A stretch of DNA of 64,000 nt from Piromyces finnis (Eukaryota; Neocallimastigomycota; Neocallimastigomycetes; Neocallimastigales; Neocallimastigaceae), in assembly GCA_002104945.1 (NCBI GenBank), contig MCFH01000040.1:332501-396500 (forward strand), in the 5' to 3' direction. Made by a program: the position numbers and the translations under genes. The first letter of the stretch is position 1. The number at the start of each line of letters is the position of its first letter. Below, in pieces: positions 12,106-23,100 of the stretch. The notes beneath the pieces were generated by a model, which had not been told where the DNA came from, made no database searches, and saw only the letters and a program-made list of their open reading frames with translations.

Positions 12106-13581
12106 TAAAAATTTATTAAATTAGGTAAAAAAATATACAATAAAAATAAAGATTTATTTGTAATAATTAAAAAAATAATAGTAAAATATAAGCATAAAAC
12201 AATTTTAAATTATTTAAATTATTATCCCCTTTTATTTGAATTTGTATAAACTTAACATACCTTAAAATATAATTATTTTAAAAATAAATTTATTAATTAT
12301 AAATTTAAAAAATTAAAAATAAATTTATATAAATACATTAATATTAAAGTAAAGAAATACAAAAAAACAATACTCATCTTTTTTATATTTTAGTTTATAA
12401 TATTCATATAACTTTTTAATTCCTTTGATAAGAATTTTTTTTCTATTCCAGAACAAGTTTTTCTATTTATTATTATATATATTAGAATAATAATTTATTA
12501 TGTAATATTAACAAGGTAGTAAAAAGCAATATTAAATATAGTCTTACACTTTCATATATAATAAATAATAGTAATTGATATTAAGTAGTTGTAGATAATA
12601 TCTTTTTAATATAAAAAAATTAAAATTATTTTTTGAAATTATACATTTAATTACAAAATAAACTTTAATATTTTTTATTTTATTATACTAGTTTTCTTGT
12701 TTAATTATTCAAATCTAAATATTACTTTATAAATGCAACTATACAAATTTAATATACTTCATGCCTTATTCCTTTTAAAATGTTTTTTTTATTGTATTGC
12801 TTATTATTACTTTTTTAAATAAAATTTAGAATTTTTTTATTATTAAAAATTAAAAATATTACTAATTAAAGTTATAATTATTGACAACTAAAACATTTAT
12901 TAAATTAAAAATTTAATATATTTCCTTATAAAAAATATTTAAAATAAAAAATAAAAAACTAAAAATAATAAAATAAGAAATAATTAAAAATTGTTTTATC
13001 TTTATAAAAAAATAGTTTTTTTATATTTTTTTAATAATAGAAATAACAATTAAAAAATATTATATACTTTTTTTTTTTATCTATTTCATGCATAAAATTT
13101 CTATTTCAATATTCTGGGTAATGAGGTGACACTATTAATAATAATTAAATAGATTAAATTTAATTTAATTAAGTTTTTTTTTATTATTTCTCTATTATGT
13201 CTTTGGAGTATAACTTGGTTCAATGGAATTTTATATTTTAAGGGTTTGTTATGATTCTTTCTTTTTATTATTGTTATTGAATAAAAATATATTTCTTTTA
13301 TTATGATTTAAAAAAAATGTGTACATTTTCAATAATTATTTTTTACTATAATATAAATAAATATAGTTAAAAATTAAAAAATATATAATAAAATTATTCA
13401 TCTTTTGGAAAATTAAATCTATAAAAACATTGTTAAACACAAAAAAAAGACATTTATTTATGTAAAAGAAAATTCGTGATGATCATGATTTATAATTAGC
13501 GCCACAACAAATAAATTTTTATTAATTTCTGATAGTTAAAATAAAAAGTTATTGATTTGCAATTTAAAAACGTTTATTGTA

Positions 13582-13723
13582 ATGAAAGAAATTGATAATA
13601 TTCCATGTAGTTTTATGCTTTATTAATGGAATAAAAGAATTACCAGACTCTATAATTGCTATAATCTCAGAAAAATCATTAATAATTATCAACTATTTAA
13701 CTGATGAAATAGTTAAAAATTAA
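13582..13723 (+). pseudogene. Possible decayed gene fragment with a frameshift
   Basis: ATG at 13582 opens MKEIDNIPCSFMLY and then meets TAA. Shifting by one base continues GIKELPDSIIAIISEK and LIIINYLTDEIVKN to a stop at 13721-13723. The two parts together resemble the helical N-terminal part of repeat proteins, but no family can be named. The frame break and lack of neighbouring exons suggest a relic. Confidence 0.25.
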
Positions 13724-14576
13724 AGACGGATGCATTATTTGGTTTTCATATGTTTTAAACAGCCTACTAAATAATTTGTAATATGCATATAATAGAGTCT
13801 CGTATCAGTTTCTTTTGATTACTAGTATACAATATATTTTTCAATTCTGTGTAATATCTTTAATTATGTTTCAATTCAACAAGAGTAACAAAAATAGTCT
13901 TCTCATTAATATAAAATTATCATGGTTTTATAATACGCCACAATGTGTTTATTTTAAACCTATAAAATTTATCAAAGTATTATTTTATAATTATTAAAGT
14001 TTATATTCTTTCCTTTTAAGAATGATTAAAAATAATTATTCATTTTGTTACAATAAATCGAAAATAATAATAAATAAAGTTTATATTTGAAAACCCACCA
14101 ATAAACTTTAATGTGTAATTAATAATCATTAATATAAAAAAATTTAGTCATCTTTAATAATTATTGAATGTTATTATAATTTAAATTAAAAATAACTTCT
14201 TTTATATTGTATTGTTGTTTAAATATATTAAATAGTGAAATAAAGTAGAACTTATAACTTATAAATATATATATATTTTATTTATTTTATTTTTTCTTTT
14301 TTAACACTTTTTTATTTTTTTAAAAAAAAATAATAATTAATTATAAATTATTTGCTTACTGGATAAGCTATAGTAGTAAAATTAATAATTAAGAGAAAAG
14401 AAATAAAAAGTGAAAATTTTAGAAATTACAAAAAGTATATAATTGTTTTTATATAGTAAATATATTCACAAAAAATATATATATATTTATTAACAATAAT
14501 ATATTAATAATAAAACTAAAAATAGTAAATAACAGAAAAATAAAGTTTTTAAAAGTATAAAAATAAAAAAAAAAAA

Positions 14577-16547
14577 ATGATATTCAATAAAGCAATTACT
14601 ATTGCTGCTTTGGCTTTTATTGGAGAAGCATTAGCTAGTTGTACTCATGCTTCAAAGCAAGGTTATCCTTGTTGTAAATCCTGTACAGTTGCCTTCGTTG
14701 ATGGAAATGAAAAATGGGGTGTTGAAAACAACGACTGGTGTGGAATTGATTCTTCTTGGTAAGTTATATATAATAATTATTCATACTATTAATATTGGTA
14801 ATATACATATATATTAATCCTCTATTCTTAACTATAATTTTTAAAATATAAAAATATATTAGTGATTCACAAGACGTAAACATTTTATATTAATATATAT
14901 ATATATTTGTAAAATATATAAATGATTTTATTTTAACATTATATATATATACTTTAATATTTACTTTTAATAGTGTTGGTCTCTTGCAGAAGGTTATAAA
15001 TGTTGTAGTGAAGGTACTCCTGTTGTACTTACAGATAGTAAGGGTAAATGGGGTATTGAAAATAATGATTGGTGCGGTATAGTTACTAAGACTGATGATA
15101 AATCTGTAAGTTAAATTTTATCATGCTACATGAATATATAATCATTAAAAACTAATAATATTTAAATATAAATGTAAATAATATCTAAACATAATAAAAT
15201 AATTAGTGCTGGGCAGCTAGTGAAGGTTACAAATGTTGTAGTGGCTGTGAAGCTATATTTACAGATGGTGAAAAGAAATGGGGTGTTGAAAATGGTCAAT
15301 GGTGTGGTATTATTGAAAGTCAATGTCAAATAAAAACTACTACTACAAAAACAAAAATCACCACTACTACAAAAACAAAAACCACCACCTCAAAAACTTC
15401 AACTTCTACTAGTACTAGTACTGATAATGATATCTCAACTCAAACTAAACCAGGTTGGACTCCAGGAAATGATCAAGTATTACCAGGTTATCTTTCCACT
15501 AAAGGTAAATACATTGTTGATGAAAAGGGTCGTAAAGTTAAATTAGCTGGTATCTCTTGGTTCGGAGGTGAAACCACTAATCTTTCTCCACACGGTTTAT
15601 GGGCAAAACCATTAGCTCATTTCATTAAAGTTATTAAGGATCATGGTTACAACCATATTCGTTATCCATGGACTAATGAAATGTTATTCCCAGGAGCAAA
15701 AACTCAATCTGTTGATTCCTTACAAAATCCAGATCTTGCTGAACTTTCTCCATTAGAAGTTATGGATGCTGTTATTGATGCCTGTGGTAAAGCTGGTATT
15801 AAGGTTTATCTTGATCGTCACAGACCTCTTTCTGGTGGTCAAAGTGAATTATGGTATATTTCAAAGGTTGATGAAGAAAAATGGATTGAAGACTGGCAAT
15901 TTCTTGCTAAACGTTACAAGGGAAACCCAACTGTAATTGGAGCTGATCTTCACAATGAACCACACGGAACCGCATGCTGGGGTTGTGGTGAAACTAGCCG
16001 TGACTGGAGACTTGCCGCTGAAAGATGTGGTAATGCTATTCATGAAGTTAATCCAGACTGGCTTATTATTGTTGAAGGTAATGATCACTATGGCGAAGAA
16101 GGTTGGCAAAAAGGTGAATCCTACTGGTGGGGTGGTATGTTAAAGGGTGTTAAAGAAAACCCTGTTAGATTAAATGTTAAGAATAAGCTTGTTTATTCTG
16201 CTCACGATTATGATAAGAATGTTCACTTACAAGATTGGTTCACTGTATCTGACTTCCCAGATAACATGCCAGAAATTTGGGATGACAAATGGGGATATAT
16301 TGTTAAGGAAGATATTGCACCAGTTCTTATTGGTGAATTTGGATCACTTTTAAGAGATAATAAGGATGTTAAATGGTTACAAAACTTAGTATCCTACATG
16401 ACCAAAAATGATGTTCACTGGACTTTCTGGTGTTTAAATCCAAACTCTGGTGATACCGAAGGTATTCTTGGTTACGATTGGGAAACCGTCAATACTAAAA
16501 AGGATGGTATTCTTGATCCAGGAAAGAAACCAAACTTTTTATTATAA
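14577..16547 (+). CDS. Cellulosomal endoglucanase: three fungal dockerins plus GH5 catalytic domain
   Basis: Proposed exons 14577-14758, 14863-14875 (13 nt), 14974-15105 and 15207-16547 give 555 residues. A signal peptide ([20 protein letters not shown]) leads to three Cys-rich dockerins at about 21-57, 66-101 and 110-148, each with CC, KWG(V/I)EN and WCGI. These bind the modules to the fungal cellulosome. A Thr/Lys/Ser linker follows to about 200, then a GH5 domain resembling subfamily GH5_1 (as in Acidothermus E1), with [23 protein letters not shown] (acid/base Glu about 360), YSAHDY and LIGEFGS (nucleophile Glu about 486). It should cleave internal beta-1,4-glucan bonds by a retaining mechanism. 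Introns fall exactly before the CW that opens dockerins 2 and 3. Joining exon 1 straight to the dockerin 2 exon shifts the frame; the 13-nt exon corrects it. Confidence 0.92.
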
Positions 16548-17189
16548 TCTTATCCCTAACATAATATTATGAAAAAAAAAAAAAAAGTAGATAATGTATA
16601 CAATTCTTCCTAGGTTAATTTTATAGAATTGATTCAAACATAAATGTAATGAAATGACAATTATAAAGTAAAAAAAAAAAAAAATTAAAAAAAAATTAGT
16701 AAAATAAATAAAAATTAAATATTCTGTTTAATCTTTTAATATCGAGATTAATTTATGATTAATAATTTGGTTTTAATTAAAAAAAATCTTTTTTTTTTTT
16801 TTGGCAAATAATAATATATGAATATATATATTTTTTTTTTACTTACAAGTATTCCTATTCATCTCAGTTACTAGTAAATACGTAGTCCTAAATTTTATTA
16901 ATTAATTCATTATAGAGTTTAATCTATTTAAAGCTTTTGTTTCAATCCAATACACGACTTTTTTTCTTTTTATTAAATTTAATATAATATATAGTAATAT
17001 AGTAATATAATATGGATAATATTTTTATAACATTTATAGCTTTAATAGTTAACACAAAAAATACAAAAAAATATTTAAATTTTTATTATTATTATTATTA
17101 GTAGTAGTAGTATTATTATTATTTATTATTATTATTATTATTTATTACTATTATTATTATTATTTATTATTATTATTATTATTTATTAC

Positions 17190-17284
<95 letters not shown>

Positions 17285-18164
17285 CTATTACCATATATTC
17301 ATTTGCAATAAAAACTTTTAAAAAATAATAAACATTTTTAATATTAAAAAAAATAGAAATATTAAATATACACATTCTCCTCAATTGTTATACTCTAAGC
17401 ATTGAAAATTGAGAACTTCTGAAATATATATATATACATTCTAGTAATGAAAATATTTAAACAAATAAATGATTTCTAATACCATTAACAAGTATACCTA
17501 CAAAAAAGATATTATAACAACTTTTTTTTTTCTGATTTTAATAATTTTAATTGTGTAACAATAAAATAATTATTATTTATATTGCAAATAGTAAATAATA
17601 TTTTAGTAGAAAGTGGCTTTTTTTTTCTTCTTTCTCGTATACAAAAAAAACTAACATTCATTATTACCATTATTATTACTATTATTTGTTATAATTACCA
17701 TTATATAAATACTAGAATATATTTATTTTTATTTATAAATAATTATTTCATTTTTAGTAAATTGAAAAACTATTTTTTTTTTTTACTATAAAATTAAAAT
17801 GTTACACAAATTTTTTAAAGGTAAAATATTATAAATTTTATAATTTTTTTTTTGTGAAACTTATCAATATAAATAAATTTATTTATTTTATTATTTATAC
17901 ATTTTTTAATAATTTTAAAATGGAACATTAATATTTGTGTTTAAAATAATAATAAACTTTATTATTTATTAAAATAAAACAAGAATATCATTTTATGATT
18001 TGTTTTTTTTTTTTGTTTTTTTTTTTATTTTTTACTGTAATTTATCTTTAATTTATATATATTTTTTCAAGAGTAATTAACTTTTTCTAAAGTATTTTTT
18101 TTAGGAAAAAAATAAAGAAAATAAAATATATATATATTTATTTTTAACATTAAATTTAAATAAA
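16548..18164. other. AT-rich spacer with a long trinucleotide repeat
   Basis: Holds the GH5 3' end, the large (ATT/TTA)n tract at about 17083-17281, and low-complexity sequence. Open frames in the repeat read as poly-isoleucine and are not genes. The last few hundred bases should contain the promoter of the next gene. Confidence 0.6.
17083..17281. repeat. Interrupted (ATT)n microsatellite, about 200 bp
   Basis: Tandem TTA/ATT units, with GTA interruptions near 17100-17110 and TATT interruptions through about 17195, then about 90 bases of near-perfect repeat. Intergenic. Confidence 0.9.
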
Positions 18165-19454
18165 ATGAAATTTATTCAAATTTTCAATTTATTAGTACTT
18201 GGTATCACTGCGAAAAGTGCTGTAATTCCAACTTTAAAAGATGAAAAAATTAGAAATGCTCAATGTCAAGATTCTTTCAAACTCATCGAAAAATGTATAT
18301 TATTAGACGAAAAGAAAGTTGGTCCACGTACTTGTGAAATTTTTGAATCCGCCCAATGTCAACAATTATATGAAAACATTGATGATGAATTAGCATTATG
18401 TCAATATTCTGATGTAAACATCACTGCAGGATTTGTTAGAGATTTTGTTTATAAATTTTCTGCCGTTTGTACTAAAGATGATAATGGTGAATATTGTCCA
18501 TTAGTATCTATTGTCACTGCAGATGATTTAAGTGGATTTGTTCTTGATAGTAATAAATCTGATGCTGAAATTCTTGTAGATATCTACTCCTTAAATTGTG
18601 TTTCAGTAGTATGCAGAGAAGCAGCTATTGATTTCATTAAAATGAACAGAGAATCTCTTAAAAAAAAAAATAGTCAACTTCCAGAAAATGATGATAATTT
18701 AGTTGAATCTATTAATGAATTAGGAAACCTTATTAGTTCTTTACAAACTAAGCAATGTATGAATAATAAAGTATCTAAAAATACAAATGAAAATGCTGTA
18801 GATTATGTCATGACCGAACCAAAGGATGATATAAATGATACTGATGATGTTAATGAGGCTCCAATTGAACAAGGTGTTGACGATGACGTTAATGAAGCCC
18901 CAGTTGAACAAGAAGCTGTTGTTGTTCCAGTTACTGACGATGATGCTAATGAAGCCCCAGTTGAACAAAAAGCTGTTAATTCATCAGTTAATGAAAATGA
19001 AAATTCTTCTGACGAAGAAAATGTTGTTGCTGTCGATGATGCTTCTCTTTCTGAATCCTCAGAATCAGATGATGAAACTATTAAAGCATCAGATGATAAT
19101 GATAATAATGATAATAAGCCATCTTTAAATGCAATTACTTCGAAAAAAGAATATGCCGCTGTTGTTCCAGTTATTGATGAAACTTCAAATGAAAAAATAG
19201 TCAATACTATCCCAGTTGTTAAAACTACTACTGCCACTGATATTTCAACTCAAAGCATAAATTTAGATAATGAAGAAATCAAATCCCAAAAATCTGAAGA
19301 AAGTCAATCATTAGAAGTTATTAAAAATTATGAATTGAAACAAGCTATTAAACCACTTTACACAATTGCTAAGCATGTCAAGATTGAATCTTCTACTAAG
19401 CCAGTTGCTAAGAAGCCAAAGAAGAAATGTTTTGTTAAATCTTCAAAGCATTAA
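18165..19454 (+). CDS. Secreted Cys-rich protein with acidic repeats, function unknown
   Basis: An uninterrupted frame of 429 residues. MKFIQIFNLLVLGITAKSAV is a likely signal peptide. Residues 30-200 hold ten Cys (34, 44, 57, 65, 79, 102, 111, 145, 150, 198), an even number that fits disulfides, and are mainly helical in character. Residues about 217-270 contain three copies of DD(V/A)NEAP(I/V)EQ, followed by Ser/Asp/Glu-rich sequence. The C-terminus turns strongly basic (VAKKPKKKC). There is no membrane anchor, dockerin or recognisable enzyme motif. The layout (folded Cys domain, acidic low-complexity stalk, basic end) would suit a cell-wall or matrix protein, but that is inference. I do not recognise the family. 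Confidence 0.75.
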   Translation: MKFIQIFNLLVLGITAKSAVIPTLKDEKIRNAQCQDSFKLIEKCILLDEKKVGPRTCEIFESAQCQQLYENIDDELALCQYSDVNITAGFVRDFVYKFSAVCTKDDNGEYCPLVSIVTADDLSGFVLDSNKSDAEILVDIYSLNCVSVVCREAAIDFIKMNRESLKKKNSQLPENDDNLVESINELGNLISSLQTKQCMNNKVSKNTNENAVDYVMTEPKDDINDTDDVNEAPIEQGVDDDVNEAPVEQEAVVVPVTDDDANEAPVEQKAVNSSVNENENSSDEENVVAVDDASLSESSESDDETIKASDDNDNNDNKPSLNAITSKKEYAAVVPVIDETSNEKIVNTIPVVKTTTATDISTQSINLDNEEIKSQKSEESQSLEVIKNYELKQAIKPLYTIAKHVKIESSTKPVAKKPKKKCFVKSSKH

Positions 19455-20163
19455 ATTTATTATTAACTCTTTTTTTTTTTTTTTTTTTTTTAATGGATAT
19501 ATTAATTAATATTTTTTATAGTATCTATTATTAAATATTAAAAAAAAAAATATTTATTAATTAATTTTCTTTTTGGTTTATTTATTATATATAATTCACA
19601 TCTCATCATATTATTATTTAATGTTAAAAAAAAAAACATTTTTTATCAAAAAAAAACCTATTATATATCATATATCATATTGTTAACCTTTATTCTATCA
19701 AAACATCCCAACTATCTTTTTTTTTTTTCATTCTTTCTATTTTAACATTATTAATCTCATTTAACATGTACATTGACTATCCATATCCATAATCATTAAA
19801 TATTAATATTCACATTCATTAAAAAATAGTAATACTTTATTATTTTTTTTTTTTAATTAACCCCATTGATATCCCATTTCCTATTTATATTTAAAATTAA
19901 TAAATATTCTAATATATTATAAAAAAAAAAAAAAAAGAATCATTAAAAAAATTTTTTTTTTTCTCATTAACATTTTCCTTTGACAATTTAAAATATTATT
20001 CTAAAGTTATCTATACAAACACAAATAAACAACTATTTTTTAAATATAAAAAGTTTATTATTCCCTTTTTTTTAATAAATTACATATAAAAATAATGTGT
20101 ATAAATAGATATATATTTTTTTTTAATATTTTTTAAAATAAATCATTATTTCCACAAAAAAAG
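19455..20163. other. AT-rich spacer between convergent genes
   Basis: Poly(T) and poly(A) runs and TA-rich sequence between the ends of two convergent genes. It would contain both 3' UTRs. Nothing else was seen. Confidence 0.6.
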
Positions 20164-23100
20164 TTAATCTAATAAATATAAATGATCATCACGACTTCCT
20201 ACAATTAATTTAGTATTATTTATTACAAAAGGGGATGAAAAAATAGGACCAGATAATTTAATAATACGAAGAGATTGGATTTCTGCCTTTGTTTCATTCG
20301 AAGCTTGTAATTTTATTTTTTTATTGAAAAGTGTTTCTTCAAAATCAAACCTTTCTTCTTCAATAGGAGTTGTCTGTACCTTTTCGATTAAGAAAGGATC
20401 ATGCGTTGGTATATTAAACCTTACTTTTATAGTATAAAGATTCCCATCTATATCTACAGCATAAATTCTATTATCCCAAGTATTATTGAGGGTATTGAAA
20501 GTAGAACAAAAAAATGGAGAAGCAAATACTGGAGCTTTTGTTTTAATTCTCCATTCATACTCTTTAACAATTTTATCCTTGCTATAGTCATTTTCACTTT
20601 GATTACTTTTATCATGATTATTCACGCACTTTGAATTAAGATGGTTGTGTTGTTTTTTATGTTGAACGTCTATACAATAAATATAATTAGAATGACTTCC
20701 TATCACCAATTTAGAATCATGGTTAAATAAACATGGAGATGAAAAAATTGGACCACCTGTATCAAATTTCCAAATCTAGAAAAAAATTTTAATTTTATTA
20801 ATAAAAATTAATAGACTAATTTTTTTTTTTTTTTTTTTTTTGCATATTTAAAAAAATTTTACCAATTTTCCTTCAAGAGTATTGATACAATATACAAATC
20901 CATCAACACAACCGAAATATATAAAATCACTATCATTAGATAATTGTGGTGTAGTAAATATTGGTTTATTATCTTTGATTGTATATACCCAATTAATAGA
21001 ATAATTTTTGATGCATTTTTTTTCAGAGGACGGCATTCCACTTTTATGCTTATTCCTTATATTTATTGAAAATAATTCCCCTTTCAAATTACAACAATAT
21101 AAAAACCTTGTATATATAATTATAATACATTTAAAAATTAAATAGAGTTGTTAATTTAAAAAAAAAAAAAGTTTTTTAAAATTGTATTGTTAAATAGATA
21201 TACCCTTTTTTTGAATCAATAACGGGTGATGCTAATATGGATCCATTTGTTGGTAACCTTCCCATAAGTTGTTTATCATCTATATCAATTTCATATAATA
21301 TTTTATCATATCCTCCAAACCAAACATGCCCATCTTCTGGATTAAGTACTGGGGTACATTTAACAATATCTTTTGTCTTGTATTTCCATACCACATGACC
21401 ATCATCAACCGAAAGAATATAAATATAATAGTCATAACAACCTACAATGATATAACGTCCACATAAAGAAAGACAAGCAGATCCTTCAATACGATCATTT
21501 AAAGATACCTTCCAATTAACACTCTTTTTGGTGATATTAATAGACATAAATAAAGAGGAGTGTGAACCAATAAAACATGAATATTCTAAATGATCCGATA
21601 CTTTTGAAATAGAAATTGTTGGTGAAGCATCGATACATTTTTTAAAATTAAAAGTTGTTTGATTATGAAACTGACACATGGTATTACCTAAGTTTTTATT
21701 ATCATCTAGTAAAGTATCATGATCAATAATGAATGTTTGAGCTTTACTTATAAAACCAATAAACTTTTTATTAGAATTAGTATCGTTTATTACGGCGGTA
21801 TCATATTTTATTTTATTATTAAATGCAACGACGCTTTGGTTTTCATTTGCATTTTCCTCGGAATCTAAAAGATTTTCTGTAGAATCTTGGCTCTTCATTA
21901 ATCGATATACCTTGTTTGCAACTTTTTGAAATGAATAATTCATTATACATAAAGATAATCTATATATTATGATAAATGATTTTAGTTATTAATTAATATA
22001 TTTATAAAATTAATATATATTATTATTATTACTCTTTTGAAAAATCTTTATCTTTATTTATTAGTTTATTTAATTTTTGTGCTATATGAGTTGCTTGTAA
22101 TGAATTTCCTCCCAATTCAAAAAAATAAAGTTTATCCGGATTAGTTTTAAAGAAAAGGGTTTCTTTACTATCCCCCATTTCATTTAATAAATATTTTATA
22201 ATTATTGATATTGCCTTTGGTTTCTCATACTGATTCATTATCGTTTTTATATCTAAAGAATATTGATAAGAATCATTCATTTGATCCTTGTAAATTTGTT
22301 GAAGCTTAATTGCATCAATTTTCCCATTTTTATTTAATGGAAAATCATCCAGTATAATGATATGCGATGGTATAGCATAAAAAGGTAATAAACGTTTTAA
22401 TTGACTTTTAATATCATTTTCCACTTTTTAAAAAATTTTTATTCATCCACAAATGTATTAGCATAATTAGTATGACATTCAAAAAGTTATAATAAATAAT
22501 AATTTCATTCATTAAATTTATAAAGAAATATAAAAATATATATATATAATTTATACGCTAAATTTTTTTTTTTTTTTACCTTTTGAATTAGTTATATTTC
22601 CATTATAGGTTATAAAACTAACTAATTCTTCTATATTTTCTATCTTCATCATCATTGTACTTTTATTAATACCATATATATTTTTAATAATAATTAATAA
22701 AGATGAATAATAATAAAATAGGATTACTATAATCGTACTTACTAGCACTTATTTACAAAACTTATCTATAATTATTTATTGATTTCATTATTTCATTATA
22801 TAATATATATATATAATGTTATTGTTTATTGGAAAATATTTTATAATAAATGAATTTCCTATTGGTTAATATTTTATTATTTATACTTTATATTTTTACC
22901 TTTTCCAATGCAAAATTGCACTGTTCCAAATGAATTCGATAACCAGAATATTTAATTTGTTGATTCGTTCGACCATAATAATAAAGATAATTATTTATTT
23001 TATTGAAAAGAACAATATCACCTGTAAATATATATTCTCCACATTGATAGTTATCATCAAGATCTACCCAACATTGTCTATTTCCACCGATCCATAATTC

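Larger units (their letters stand above)
9466..14576. other. Long AT-rich intergenic region between two divergent secreted-enzyme genes
   Basis: About 5.1 kb separate the deacetylase (minus) from the GH5 gene (plus), so both promoters lie here. The sequence is nearly all A, T, short repeats and an (ATT)n/(AGT)n tract near 11478-11530. Only two coding-like scraps stand out: an Asn/Asp-rich minus-strand frame near 11990-12105 and a shifted plus-strand frame near 13582-13723. No tRNA-like or other structured element was noticed. Confidence 0.6.

Noticed and set aside
13815-13997. 60-codon plus-strand frame
   Set aside because: Composition noise with no neighbouring exon or recognisable motif.
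17160-17384. Poly-isoleucine frame
   Set aside because: Direct reading of an (ATT)n microsatellite.
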